This document shows positions 49,462 through 60,099 of a stretch of DNA of 64,000 nucleotides, piece by piece. Origin of the DNA: Ciona savignyi (Eukaryota; Chordata; Ascidiacea; Phlebobranchia; Cionidae); assembly GCA_000149265.1 (NCBI GenBank), contig CH003030.1, positions 14,777 to 78,776 on the forward strand, given 5' to 3'. The notes under the pieces were generated by a model that was given only the letters and a program-made list of their open reading frames with translations, did not search any database and was not told the origin of the DNA. Every line of letters starts with the position of its first letter. The first letter of the stretch is position 1. Made by a program: the position numbers and the translations under genes.

Positions 49462-51440
49462 GTCCTGCGCTAGTGGATGCTTCGCTTGAATCTGTTCCGG
49501 TCAAAGCACTCGTCGATTCGGGAGCATCGGAAAGTTTTGTCAACAAGGGTTTGGCCGATAAGCTTTCTCTTAAGACTTCCGGTCCTATTTCTCCGATATC
49601 TATGGCTTCTTCTCGTCTTTCTTTGACCACGTTTGGGAAAACCTCCGCTACGGTCTCGTTACTTGGTCGATCGTATCACCTCACCTTTGGCGTCATCGAT
49701 AGCCTGTGCGCCGATGTTATCCTTGGTCAAGACTTCCTTAAGCGACATACCGAAGTCATTTTTCAAATGGGAGGCACAGAAGCACCACTGAGAATCGTTG
49801 CAAGTACGCCGCCCACGTTAGCACTTGCTGTTGCTCGATTAAACGCTCCTCGTTTATTCGAATATATTCTTCCCAACTGTACGCCAATTGCTGCAGCTTC
49901 TCGTCGTTATAGTACGGAAGATCTCAACTTCATCAATGAAGAGATCACCCGTCTTCTAGAATCCGACATCATTGAACCCGCTCGTTCCCCCTGGAGAGCT
50001 CCTTTATTAGTGGTCTCACGCGAAGGTAAAAGGCGACTAGTTGTAGATTACTCGGTTACCGTTAACCGATTTACACAACTAGACGCCTATCCGCTACCAA
50101 AAATAGAAGAAATCGTCAACTGTGTTGCCCGTGACAAGTTTTACAGCTCCATTGACCTGCGTGCCGCCTACCATCAAGTCCCGCTGAGGGAATGCGAGCG
50201 CCATTTCACGGCATTTGAAGCTGGCGGAAAGTTATATCAGTACAAGCGTCTCCCTTTTGGTGTGACAAATGGCGTTGCCGCTTTTCAGCGAGCCATTGAC
50301 GAATTCATTGAAATTAATAAGCTTAAGAAAGTATACGCTTATTTGGATGACATCACTGTAACCGGCGCCACACTACAGGAACATGATCGCAATTTGAATG
50401 AACTCCTACAAGCTGCTCGTAGACACAATCTCACTCTGAACCACGAAAAGGTAAAGATTCGCCAAACCTCTATCGACTTACTTGGATACCGTATCTCAAG
50501 CAATAACATTCAGCCCGATCCTCGTCGCTTACAAGCCCTGGTCGATTTACCTCCACCTACCAATTCTAAAGAATTGAAACGCGTTTTGGGGATGCTCTCG
50601 TATTACGCAAAATGGATCCAAAATTTTTCACTTAGAGTGCAGCCTCTGCTTAATTCGAAACTTTTTCCGTTGGACGAAGCCGCCATTCGCTCATTTAAAG
50701 ATCTGAAAACCGAACTTGGTAATATAACACTTGGTGTTATCCGCGACGGTATACCTTTCGAAGTTGAAACCGATGCTTCTGACGTCGCTATAGGAGGGGT
50801 CCTTTCACAAAATGGCCGACCAGTAGCTTTTATGTCTAGGACACTCAATAACAGTGAGAGAAATTATCCTGCAATTGAAAAGGAAGCAACTGCAATCATA
50901 GAAGCTGTTCGCAAATGGGCGCACTTTCTTAAAGGTCGGTCCTTTACTTTGATTACGGATCAAAAATCAATAGCATACATGTTCCTTCGTACCAACCGAG
51001 GAAAAATAAAGAATACCAAAATCCTGTTATGGAGGCTGGAGCTCGGACAATACTCCTATGATATTCGACACCGACCTGGTCCCCAAAACATCGTACCCGA
51101 TGCTCTGTCACGAGTGTGCGCCTCCTCTGGATCTGCTTCAGGATTAGTTAACCTACATGAAGCTATGGGACACCCTGGATATGTGCGACTCTATCATTAC
51201 GTTAGAAGTCGAAATCTGCCTTACACAAGCGAAGAAACCAAATCCGTTGGCAAAAATTGCAGAACTTGCGCTGAATTGAAGCCTCGTTTCCATCGTCCTC
51301 AACCTCGCTCATTGGTGAAAGCCATGAAGCCATGGGATAGAATAAGTATCGATTTTAAAGGACCTGTACAAGGGCGAAATCAGTATCTACTGGTCATTGT
51401 AGACGAATACTGTCGCTACCCGTTTGTTTTTCCCCTGTAA
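49413..51440 (+). CDS. pol: pol: protease, reverse transcriptase, RNase H, start of integrase
   Basis: The frame is -1 relative to gag and is open from 49413, overlapping gag by ~49 nt; there is no ATG near the start, so -1 frameshifting is likely. Aspartic protease ALVDSGASES; RT with LPFGVTNG and the catalytic YLDDITVTG (~50338-50365); RNase H ETDASDVAIGGVLSQNGRPV; integrase zinc finger HEAMGH..CRTC, then the first catalytic Asp in ISIDFKGP. The frame breaks in a T/C run at ~51425-51440, where the stop follows. Confidence 0.95.
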   Translation, partial: SPCAVFSSSGSTFSDLGPALVDASLESVPVKALVDSGASESFVNKGLADKLSLKTSGPISPISMASSRLSLTTFGKTSATVSLLGRSYHLTFGVIDSLCADVILGQDFLKRHTEVIFQMGGTEAPLRIVASTPPTLALAVARLNAPRLFEYILPNCTPIAAASRRYSTEDLNFINEEITRLLESDIIEPARSPWRAPLLVVSREGKRRLVVDYSVTVNRFTQLDAYPLPKIEEIVNCVARDKFYSSIDLRAAYHQVPLRECERHFTAFEAGGKLYQYKRLPFGVTNGVAAFQRAIDEFIEINKLKKVYAYLDDITVTGATLQEHDRNLNELLQAARRHNLTLNHEKVKIRQTSIDLLGYRISSNNIQPDPRRLQALVDLPPPTNSKELKRVLGMLSYYAKWIQNFSLRVQPLLNSKLFPLDEAAIRSFKDLKTELGNITLGVIRDGIPFEVETDASDVAIGGVLSQNGRPVAFMSRTLNNSERNYPAIEKEATAIIEAVRKWAHFLKGRSFTLITDQKSIAYMFLRTNRGKIKNTKILLWRLELGQYSYDIRHRPGPQNIVPDALSRVCASSGSASGLVNLHEAMGHPGYVRLYHYVRSRNLPYTSEETKSVGKNCRTCAELKPRFHRPQPRSLVKAMKPWDRISIDFKGPVQGRNQYLLVIVDEYCRYPFVFPL

Positions 51441-52188
51441 AGACATGACCTCTCGCACCGTTATCGGATGCCTCTCGTCTCTTTTCTGTCTTTTCGGTTT
51501 CCCAGAGTACGTTCACTGTGACAGGGGTACATCTTTTATCAGCAGAGAAACCCGGCAGTTTCTAGTCACCAGAGGTATCGCGACCAGCAACTCTTCACCA
51601 TACCACCCTGAAGGAAATGGACAATGTGAGAAGACAAACCAAACTGTTTGGAGGACTGTTAAACTCATCTTGCATAGCCGTGGTCTGCCCCAAACTCGCT
51701 GGGAAGAAGTTTTGCCCGAAGCACTTCATGCAATCCGATCCCTGCTGTGCACGGCTACAAACCAAACACCTCACGAGCGGTTCCTTTGTTTCCCAAGACG
51801 GGCGATGAACGGTACCTCAATGCCAACCTGGCTTCTAAACCCAGGGGTGGTCCTGTTGCGGAGGTTTGTAAGAACAAAAGGTGAACCTATTTGCGATCCG
51901 GTAACTCTTTTAGATGCTAATCCATCGTATGCTCGAGTACGTCATAATGACGGACGTGAAAGCACGGTGTCAACATCTGACATAGCTCCGTGCCCTGGGT
52001 CACCGGAGTCATTGGAAGAAGCGTTCCCCGTAGCTGAGCCAGAAGCCCCTGTGATCCCCGACCCACCAGTGCCTGATGACAGAGATGAAGAAGATGCCCC
52101 GTCGGTGAACGATACGCCAGCTACCAGCCTTAGAAGATCCGTGCGTGATCGACGACCTCCCGACCGTTTTGGAAATTGGACATTATAA
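51424..52188 (+). pseudogene. pol: Integrase remainder, frameshifted
   Basis: The integrase core continues in another frame with the second Asp (YVHCDRGTSFIS) and the Glu (SPYHPEGNGQCEKTNQ), then a basic/acidic C-terminus ..SLRRSVRDRRPPDRFGNWTL and TAA at 52186-52188. The shift is one base, in a short homopolymer run, so it may be a real lesion or a base-calling error. No chromodomain is seen. Confidence 0.92.
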
Positions 52189-52219
52189 GTTTTATTATCT
52201 ATTATTTACTAGGGGAGAT

Positions 52220-52482
52220 TGAAGTGATATTACGTCACGTCCCTCTCCTTAGTTCTCGTGTGTTTTAGTAATAATCGTTTCGCCTTCATTCTTAGTTAAT
52301 CAACGCGCGTTTCGTTGCTATTTAGGTCCTTGTGTTTTGCCCTTGCTTTGCCAGTTACCGTTATGTTGTGCTGTGTTTGTTTTAAACTAGGTTTTCCATT
52401 ATTGCAGAAATAGCCTGCTTATTAACGTTGAATAAAGCTAAGTTAATCGACTTCTGTTGTCGTTTTCCGTTAGCGTCTCAGT
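52220..52482 (+). repeat. 3' LTR
   Basis: Identical to the 5' LTR over all 263 bases, as compared by eye block by block. It is preceded by the purine tract AGGGGAGAT. Confidence 0.97.
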
Positions 52483-52859
52483 ATTAAAAATGTCCTACCA
52501 GCATACAGTAAATACGGCGGTTAACTTGTTCATTATTAACATATTTATATAGCCTAATAATAAATAAAATATCAGTAAAGTGGATGGAGCTATTAATTAA
52601 TTTTATATTAGGCCTATTATTAGGCTAACACATTAGTACACGTTAAAGGCGGTGGTCGTCTTGCTAAATTATTTACTTATCATTTAAGTTTATTACCAGT
52701 AATATTGTAATGAGAAGTCAGCTACGCCTTTATTGTATATGATTGATTGGATGTATATGATTGATTGGTAGCACGAACGTTTTGGCGCTATAAAAACAAT
52801 AGCATAGGGTTGTGGTGTGTAATTAAGGCCGGCAAGTCGGTCCTTTGCTTGTGTGTTGC

Positions 52860-53135
52860 ACTTATTGCCTTAAACCAGTAAATTAATGGGTTTTATTCAA
52901 GTAAATTAAAGAAACCTCTCAACCATAGACAACACATTGCAATAGCTTTAGCAATACGACGGTAGACAAGAGACAATGTGAAGTTTACCCGCGTGAGAAC
53001 GCTTTCTTACGTATTCGAGATGTAATTTGACGATTGCCCGTGTCAGAATGCTTTCTTACGCATTCGAGAGGTAATCAGACGTTTGCCCGTATGGTAACGC
53101 CTGTGGGATTTCGTATTCACGAGGGTAAAACATGA
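52860..53135 (+). repeat. SINE-A-related, with doubled tail block
   Basis: It includes AACCATAGACAACACATTGC, CTTTCTTACGNATTCGAGA (twice, 52998 and 53049) and GGGTAAAACATGAAAATA. Confidence 0.65.
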
Positions 53136-53512
53136 AAATATAATCTATACTATAGATTCTATAGTCTTTAACTCTATACCATAATTTGCACTTACAGTTC
53201 GTGCATGGTTTTCTGCGCCTTTCGGTTGAACAGGTGTCAGCAAGGTGGCTCGATCTGTAGCCTTTATACCTGGGTTACTCATTTTGTATCTTGTAACATT
53301 TATTTCTTTTCTTTCTGTAATAAAATTTACAAAAAATACTGACTTGGAAAATATAGCACACAAAAAGCATTATGACGAAGTTGGTTTAGCTATGATGTAA
53401 CCTTGGGCATTGTGAGTTCATTTTCTCCCCTTAATATGCCTTGGCAACTGCAAACAACGTAAAGGCGATGAAAACTACATTTTGCGAACATTCATTCTTA
53501 AATTTCTTGCAG

Positions 53513-53812
53513 TTTTGATAAAAATGAATTCTTCCGACGAGTTGTTTTCAATAGAAAATGGACTACGAATGACTAGATGTCCATGTCCGCCTATACTGGA
53601 CCTTGTTTTCCCTGATTTTCAGATCCCATATTCAACCGGCGTTACAAGACTATCCACGTACCCTCAAAGCGTGAGATGGAAAACGGAAATGCCGGTCCAG
53701 TTTCAGGACCGAGGCGCTTATAAGAGCTACACGGGAAAAATGAACTTTCAACACGAGATTAGCAGCAATCGACCAAAGAAAGAACCACAGAAAGGTCGTC
53801 GAAAGTCCAAAG
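53513..53812 (+). CDS. Exon 1 of the 413-aa gene
   Basis: The acceptor TTTCTTGCAG (53511-53512) lies 11 bases before the ATG at 53524, again fitting a trans-spliced leader or a 5' UTR exon. 96 codons plus one base; donor AAAG|GTAATT. Confidence 0.82.
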
Positions 53813-56800
53813 GTAATTCGAAAGAAATAAAACTACGACATTTTTTACCTACTTTTATATGTTTTATTTCTTAGACTTTTTTTACAAGCTATTAAGTGTT
53901 AAACTAAGGAAGACTAGGTTTTATCCTCTGGAAACGGGAAAAGAGAAACAATTAATCAGATTACCTCGCGCCCATTATAGATCCAGTAACCCCGACAGTA
54001 GGCGCAAAGTAATATGACGATTACCCATGTGAAAACGCAATCATGAATACCCTATTACATTGCAATTGCATAATTTATTCTGAACTTCCATACCACATAT
54101 GCTCTTTGACTCTATATATTTGTGCTATTTTATTAGGATAGGATAATTATATTTATTCCCGTGATTGGAAAAACCAAGGGGTATTAACACACGGGCAATC
54201 GTCCGATCACCTCGCGCCCACCATAGGGTTACCGGAGCTATTGCAGTGTGTTGTGTATGATTCACACTTTTTTAATTTAGTAGAACCCATTAATCCCCTT
54301 GGGTGGGGCATATTACCAAAAAAATTGCAGGCCCACAAACTTAAATTAACTTTACTACAAGAATTCTTTATTTTCTGCTAAAAAAGAAAATCTGCTGACC
54401 TGACTATTTATCAAGTAAAGTATCTTAAAATGTACCAATAACGTCATTTTTAGAATTATAATATTTTAGAATTATAATGAATGTTAACGTTTAAAGTGGT
54501 ATTCTAACTTATTGGAAAAGAACTGAAGATATTGTTGTATATGACGCCATAATTTCCGGCCCGTTGGTATAGCGGTTAAGTGCGACGCTTTTCAATGGAA
54601 AGGTTGCGAAACTGGTCGCTAACTAGTCGGTTGTGTGTTTGGGCAAGGCACTTTACGGACATTGCCTGAACCCAGCGGATTATTGGGTTCTACCAAATTA
54701 AAGGAACGTGTCAATCATATACAACACACTGCAATAGCTCCGATATTCCGACGGTGGGCGCGAGGTGATCTGACGATTGCCCGTATGTTTACCCCCTTGG
54801 TTTTCCCATTCACGGGGATAAAAATGAATACTCTATCCTATATCCTATAACATATATTGTTTAATCTCTCCTATTCTTGTTTTGCAGAAAGTGTGAGTAA
54901 GAAATCAACTGAGAAAACCGACTCAACCGACAGTGGAAAGGTACTAAAATCTGGCTTTATTTTTCTACAAACGGTTGGGCAATCGAAACCAGCCGCTGGC
55001 TGTTGCGTTATTCGGCAAGGCGCTTGGCAGAAATAGCCTAAACCCAACGGGTTAATGGGTTGTGTTAAAGCTTAAAAAACGTCAAAATCACATACAATAC
55101 ACTGCAGTAATATTAATAAAACATGGAGTTCTTAGTTAAAGCGCACAGCATCTATACCCGAGTATAGAATAATTTATTTCATTGTAGCGTCGTTTAAGTA
55201 TAATATCAATATAATGCTTATTTTATTTAAATACAAAGAGAAAAAGTGTCATTTCAGTATTTTAAAAATAGAACATGGTTGCCTATAGCAAAAGTAGATC
55301 AAAACAACATCACAAAATATTTTAAGCAGAAACGAATGGAAACAGTAAATGTCAAGTAAAAAAACAAATCAAAAAATTATTTCAGAAGCAAATCAAAACA
55401 GCACCACGAAAATACGACAAGAAAATCGAAGTTTGTGAAGCCGAAGACATTCCTGGTATTGAAGAGTTCCTTGGACTAGATGTCCAAGTTCCTGGGAGCA
55501 TTGCCAGTACTATGACCAAGTTCGTTCGAACCCCTCGAAAGAAGTCGCCACAAAAGGTCCGTCCGACCGTGTAGCTCATTTGCTGTGTACGATTGCGCTG
55601 CCGGATGGTTAACAGGATAGGATATTCATGTTTATCCCCGTGGAAAACCAAGGACGTTAACACACGGGCAATCGTCAGATCATCTCCCCCCCTCCATCGG
55701 GTTACCGGAGCTATGATTTACACGTTCAATTTGGTAGAACCCATTAATTTGCTAGGTTTAGGCAATGTCGTAAAGTACACAACCGACTTGCTAGCGACCA
55801 GTTTCGAATCTGCAACCTTTCGATTGAAAGTCGACTCACTTAACCGCTAGACCAACCGGTCGGACATAATGGCCTTTCAAGCTCACCGGCCAGACGTCCG
55901 TTCATCTCTTTCTATTTGCGAGGTAATCCAACGATTGCCCCTGGTGATAACGCCCCTTGCGTCTTGCAACTGGATAAACATAAACTTCCTTTTCCAAGGA
56001 TCCACAAGATTCCTTTCAACTCCTTCTTGAGAAACTACTGTCGACCGTGCAAGAGAAAATCCACCCTAAAACTCAAAAACGAAAGTACAAGAAGCGAAAC
56101 AAGCCAGCCAATGAAGAAGTACGGCGTTCTCTATTCGGTCATAACGAAGAGGATTCTAGTGACGAAAGTAAATATTCTCTTGATAACGCGATCGTTTTGC
56201 TTTAATTTTGTTCTTGATTGTGAGGGTGGTTATTGTTACAGATTATCCATATGGTGCTTCAGGACGCTGTCTTAACGGCCTACCGTTGGAGCAATTACTA
56301 GGGCTTGATTCATTTTAGCTTTAATATAATCACGACTAACAAATCGTTTTGCTTTATTTTTGTTCTGAATTGGGTGGATGGTTTTAGTTACAGATCATTT
56401 ATGGTGCTTTAGGTCGCTGTCTTAGCGACCTACCGTGAGACCAATTACAAGGGCTTAATACGTTTTAGCTTTAATATAAGCACGACAATTTACACACATA
56501 AAACTGACATTAAAGATTCGTAATGAGAATAAGTCCTAATAGTAAAAAAGCCAAGAGAGAAGTAAATAGGAAACATATAAAGTTACTACATAACTAGGTA
56601 TAAAATGCTATAAGGGACTAGATTCGATCCTGCAAAACGGGTTAAAACAAAATTTCACAATTTTTAGAACAAATTGGTTTTAATCTATTGAATTCAAGGG
56701 AAAAAGGTTTATAATTCCAATTTTTTTTCAAAATTTATATTATAGTTTTTGGCAATAGACTCAAAAAGGAAAATTACGGTTTTGTCTTATTTCTTAACAG

Positions 56801-59072
56801 GCGAGAAACCGGACCTTTCTAGAATCCCTTTAAATGTCTTGGACGAATATGAAAAACGTGACGATTTGACGCCTAGGATGGCATCGATGTTACGTCATCA
56901 GCGATTACGTCATATACGTGCACTGCGCATGGCACACGTGACAAAGCCCAAGGAGATACGCGGCAGAGGATCCAATATCACAGCCTCGTGTTCGAACGGG
57001 GGGAGGTGTTCGAATAAGTGGCAGCAAATACAGGTCAGTTTTACGCACTTTATTACGGGCTCCCTTCAAATCCTTGGGAAACACATTTTATTTTCATTCC
57101 GTTATTTTTTCGTGTCACAATCTGGTGGCAGACACGTCCTGTCGCCAGGTACGTGTTATTTAAGTCATAGCTGGCATGCCTATAGTTTGCCTCGACCTCG
57201 GCTAATATCACACAAGTAAGAATTTTTTTTACATTTTTACCTTGGGTAAGTTTCCATCCAGATAGTATCGTTGCTAATGAGCTCACCTTCAAATCCAAAA
57301 GAAACACATTTAGATTTTATTCCGTTTTTTTTCTGCATCACGCTGGTGACAGGCACGTCCTGTCGTCGAGTATTTGGCTTGAACGTGTTATCTAATCACG
57401 TTAAAACTTTTAAAAATCCTATAGCTGGCATTCCCATAGTTTGCCTGGACCTTTACTAATATCGCACAAGTAAGGCCGTATGGTCGGTTGGTTGACGCGA
57501 CCGATTTATATAGCAATTTTGATAAAAAAGCGACCTTAGCTACCTGCCCACCATGGGTTCGAAACTTGGCGCTCTGAAACAAATATCACCCTCAAAGCGA
57601 AGATATATGAAGTTAGGATAGGATACTCATGTTTATCCCCGTGAATGGGAAAACCGGAGCTATTGCAGTGTGTTGTATATGTTAGACACGTTCCTGCAAT
57701 TTGGTAGAACCCATTAATCCGCTGGCTTCAGGCAATGTCCGTAAAGTCCCTTGCCCAAGGACGCAACCGATTAGCTAGCGACCAATTTCGCACCTGAAAC
57801 CTTTCGATTGAAAGTCAACGCACTTAACCGCTAGACCAACCGGCCGGGCAAACGATGCTGTATAAGCTAACCACGATGTACAAGCTAAAGCAAATAAATT
57901 AGCCGTCATCCTTATGTAGAAAATGAAATGCAACGGACTAATCCACCAATCTATTCATTCGGACTTATATTTTACTCCGGTACCACTTAAACCGTTCTAC
58001 CAGTTGATTAACTTTTAAACTTTGATTTGGTTGGTTGTGCAGTGCCGCAACCGACTTCTTAACAAGCAACGTTGAAAAACCAAGGAACCACAGGTTCCAG
58101 AATCGAAACTACCCGCAGTTAAGTTAAGCGCAAAACCAAGTAAACTTATATTCGTTATTTCGTTTCAGAAATACGCGTTGGATCAGCAAGTCGTACAAAA
58201 GCTTCGCGAAAACGAACAAACGCAGAAGTTGATTAAGGTGCTGAGTAGCGCACCCCAGCGGACATTACGATCGACGGAAACGGATTTTAATGTAATTATG
58301 GACTGGTCTTAATTGGGCGAAGGAATATGCAAAGTGCTACAAAATTCTCTCTGTATTAGGCATATAACCGACGGTAGACGCGTGGTCATATGACACTTAC
58401 CGTGTAATAATGCCCATTGCGTTTCCAATTCACACGAATAAAACAGGAAAAGCCAATCTTTTTTAAAAAGTCACATTAAAAATACTTTAGGACAGTAGTG
58501 GCACAAACTTACCCGCTAGATTACAAGACAAAAACAACAGGGGGACAAATATTCACAAAAAAACTTTACTCTCTAGTCCGGCCGGATGGTCTAGCGGTTA
58601 AGTGCGCCGCCCCATCGAAAAGTTGCAGGTGCGAAACTGGTCGCTAGCTAGTCGGTTGTGTCCTTGGGCAAGGTACTTTACGGGCATTGCCTGAACCCAG
58701 CAGATTAATGGGTTCTACCAAATTGAAGGAACGTGTCTATCATATACAACACACTGCAATAGCTCCGTTAACCCGACGATGGGCGCGAGGTGATCTGACG
58801 ATTGCCCGTGTGTTAAACCCCAAACATGAATATCCTATCCTATCCTATCCTCTCATCTGTTCTATTAGGATTATGAAGATGTAATGAACGTTACTGGTTC
58901 TGTCTTTATTCATCCAAACTCATCAAAAGAATCGTTGTCGCCGATAATCAGTGAGGTAAAAGAAGAAGTGACGACACCAGAAGGATATATATTGGACGAA
59001 GATAACCTTATATGCCCAGATATTGAACCAAGCTTAATACAGAGCACTTTATTTGAGCATATACTTACGTAA
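53524..59072 (+). CDS. Unrecognised seven-exon gene, 413 aa
   Basis: Seven exons (53524-53812, 54888-54940, 55386-55556, 55999-56167, 56801-57033, 58169-58291, 58869-59072) join in phase with GT-AG introns. The protein starts MNSSDELFSIENGLRMTRCP, has a Pro/Cys-rich patch (CPCPPILDLVFPDFQIPY), and a Lys/Arg/Ser-rich linker (NRPKKEPQKGRRKSK). Then come acidic and leucine-rich helices (DIPGIEEFLGLDVQVPGSIA, SFQLLLEKLLSTVQEK) and basic runs (KTQKRKYKKRNK), followed by LNVLDEYEKRDDLTPRMASM then LRHQRLRHIRALRMAHVTK. A Gln/Lys helix (QQVVQKLRENEQTQKLIKVL) and an acidic end DEDNLICPDIEPSLIQSTLF follow. No signal peptide, membrane segment or known domain is evident. The composition suggests a nuclear or cytoskeletal adaptor. 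The stop overlaps AATAAA. Confidence 0.8.
53930..54310. repeat. SINE-A pieces
   Basis: A decayed body (53930-54060) and a clearer minus-strand copy (54135-54300) with CACACGGGCAATCGTCCGAT and GGTTACCGGAGCTATTGCAG. Confidence 0.75.
54556..54847 (+). mobile_element. SINE-A, nearly full length
   Basis: CCGGCCCGTTGGTATAGCGG at the head, GAACCCAGCGGATTATTGGG inside, CTCTATCCTATATCC at the end. It stops about 40 bp before exon 2. Confidence 0.9.
54888..54940 (+). CDS. Exon 2 of the 413-aa gene
   Basis: 17 codons after a split Glu: SVSKKSTEKTDSTDSGK; acceptor TTTTGCAG, donor AAG|GTACTA. Confidence 0.78.
55386..55556 (+). CDS. Exon 3 of the 413-aa gene
   Basis: 57 codons, KQIKTAPRKYDKKIEVCEAE.. 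..MTKFVRTPRKKSPQK; acceptor ATTTCAG, donor AAG|GTCCGT (weak consensus). Confidence 0.78.
55614..55865 (-). mobile_element. SINE-A with small deletions
   Basis: AGGATAGGATATTCATGTTT, CATCGGGTTACCGGAGCTAT and GCTAGCGACCAGTTTCGAAT, ending ACCAACCGGTCGG. It lacks the CAGTGTGTTGT block. Confidence 0.88.
55999..56167 (+). CDS. Exon 4 of the 413-aa gene
   Basis: 56 codons plus one base; acceptor TTTTCCAAG, donor GAAA|GTAAAT. DPQDSFQLLLEKLLSTVQEK then IHPKTQKRKYKKRNKPANEE. Confidence 0.78.
56170..56500. repeat. ~150-bp intronic tandem duplication
   Basis: CGATCGTTTTGCTTTAATTT, GTTACAGATTATCC and GGACGCTGTCTTAACGGCCT recur as AATCGTTTTGCTTTATTTTT, GTTACAGATCATTT and GGTCGCTGTCTTAGCGACCT. Confidence 0.85.
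56801..57033 (+). CDS. Exon 5 of the 413-aa gene
   Basis: 77 codons after a split Ser; acceptor TTTCTTAACAG, donor CAG|GTCAGT. EKPDLSRIPLNVLDEYEKRD then DLTPRMASMLRHQRLRHIRA. The frame is open 5' of the acceptor too, but phase fixes this start. Confidence 0.82.
57040..57475. repeat. ~235-bp intronic tandem duplication
   Basis: CCTTCAAATCC, AAACACATTT, GACACGTCCTGTCG, ATAGCTGGCATGCCTATAGT and TTTGCCTCGACCTCGGCTAA recur with the same order. It begins beside the exon 5 donor. Confidence 0.85.
57474..57590 (+). repeat. SINE-B copy
   Basis: CGTATGGTCGGTTGGTTGAC (box A region) and CCATGGGTTCGAAACTTGGC (box B). Confidence 0.8.
57615..57849 (-). mobile_element. SINE-A with ~80-bp internal deletion
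   Basis: AGGATAGGATACTCATGTTT is followed too early by CCGGAGCTATTGCAGTGTGT. The head is intact to CTAGACCAACCGGCCGGG. Confidence 0.9.
58169..58291 (+). CDS. Exon 6 of the 413-aa gene
   Basis: 41 codons, KYALDQQVVQKLRENEQTQK then LIKVLSSAPQRTLRSTETDF; acceptor CGTTTCAG, donor AAT|GTAATT. Confidence 0.8.
58578..58852 (+). mobile_element. SINE-A, nearly full length
   Basis: CCGGCCGGATGGTCTAGCGG at the head and a TATCCTATCCTATCCTATCC tail. It ends 16 bp before exon 7. Confidence 0.92.
58869..59072 (+). CDS. Exon 7 of the 413-aa gene (C-terminus)
   Basis: 67 codons plus TAA; acceptor CTATTAG. DYEDVMNVTGSVFIHPNSSK.. ..EEVTTPEGYILDEDNL.. ..LFEHILT. AATAAA overlaps the stop (59071-59076). Confidence 0.83.
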   Translation, partial: DYEDVMNVTGSVFIHPNSSKESLSPIISEVKEEVTTPEGYILDEDNLICPDIEPSLIQSTLFEHILT

Positions 59073-59079
59073 TAAATGA

Positions 59080-59870
59080 TGACATAAAATATAATCACAT
59101 AGAGTTTTAGAATGTTTTTTGTTACGTCTTTTTGCGACACCTTTCCAGACATAGCACAACAGGACTCGTTAACAAAACGCGCAATTCCAGCAGTAGGCTA
59201 TCAAGACCTCATTCCGACCTATATTCGTATTCCACTTTTCCGGTAAGATATGGCAAAAAAAGTGCGACTTTTAAAGTTGTTTTTAACACACTGCCTCTTT
59301 TAACTCGTTAATTTTACTTCTATACATAATAAAAATAAATTTTAATACATATTCCACAAGTCAAATTAACCGCGGAAAATATCACAGCCAGTCACTTGAA
59401 AAACTCTCAAATCTTACACATATTGCGCAACTCGCCATAACAAATGGCATTCTCACTACTAATAGGGGACTTTATAATTTTACTTCCAATTGTAAACCAC
59501 AAAAAGTGATTTTAATGTAACACTATTAGTTTTGTTAATTCTACCATGGGTTTCTGTGCCGAGTTATAGAGTTGATAAACTTATCTCTTGTTAACCGTAG
59601 TTCTTTTGCGAAATAATTGTTTCGGAGTGAAAGTATAAGTCGAAACCAAAAGTGTAAGAAGCATGGCCTTAAACTTTTAGATACAAATTAACTTTCCGTT
59701 CGAGACAAGGGTAATAACACGGATATGCTCAAAGCAGGTCTGAATTCATCATCGAGCACAATGGTAACCCACAGAGAACAAACAAAAAAGTTCTACTTTA
59801 TCCGCTAGGCAAAACAAACATAACACCTATCTAACAAAATTAACACCGGACTGAGAATACCAAACCGTCT
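59080..59870. other. Intergenic, no gene seen
   Basis: A spacer of about 800 bp between the 413-aa gene and the next plus-strand gene. No repeat or exon recognised. Confidence 0.5.
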
Positions 59871-59873
59871 TGG

Positions 59874-59880
59874 TATATAA
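59874..59880 (+). promoter_or_regulatory. TATA-like box
   Basis: TATATAA lies only 18-24 bp before the ATG at 59898, and an AG (TTGTTTTAG) lies two bases before it. These two signals conflict: a TATA promoter would give almost no leader, while the AG fits trans-splicing. Confidence 0.4.
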
Positions 59881-59897
59881 ACCACAATTGTTTTAGA

Positions 59898-60096
59898 ATG
59901 GACATCAGTTCTACAAGTTCAGTTTCTTCTATTGTTCTTAATGTTACAGCTTCGTTGAGCTATCGCATGGCAGGGGGTAGTACAGCTTTACTCGGTTGCG
60001 TTTGCGTATTCTTCTATCTGTTTAACAGTTTATCTTCGTTCGAAATATTGCAGCGAACCAGACATCGTGCTGGACGTAGGCAATTCGGAACGCCAC
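59898..60096 (+). CDS. First exon of a membrane-anchored cysteine-rich protein
   Basis: The ATG at 59898 opens MDISSTSSVSSIVLNVTASL, then a hydrophobic signal or anchor STALLGCVCVFFYLFNSLSS (residues ~28-47), then a basic stretch RTRHRAGRRQFGTP. Ends in phase 1 at a GTAAGT donor (60097). This phase fits the cysteine-rich exon at 63213. It is probably the start of a secreted or type II membrane protein continuing off the right edge. Confidence 0.6.
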
Positions 60097-60099
60097 GTA

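Larger units (their letters stand above)
48250..52482 (+). mobile_element. Ty3/gypsy LTR retrotransposon, 4.23 kb
   Basis: Two identical 263-bp LTRs flank gag and pol in the order protease, reverse transcriptase, RNase H, integrase; there is no env. It carries a Tf1-like self-priming signal and a polypurine tract AGGGGAGA (52211-52218). Identical LTRs mean recent insertion, yet gag has an in-frame TGA and integrase a frameshift. No clear target-site duplication: flanks read ACATAG and ATTAAAA. The size and LTR length recall the Ciona element Cigr-1, which I cite from memory. It sits 1 kb upstream of CatSper2. Confidence 0.96.
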
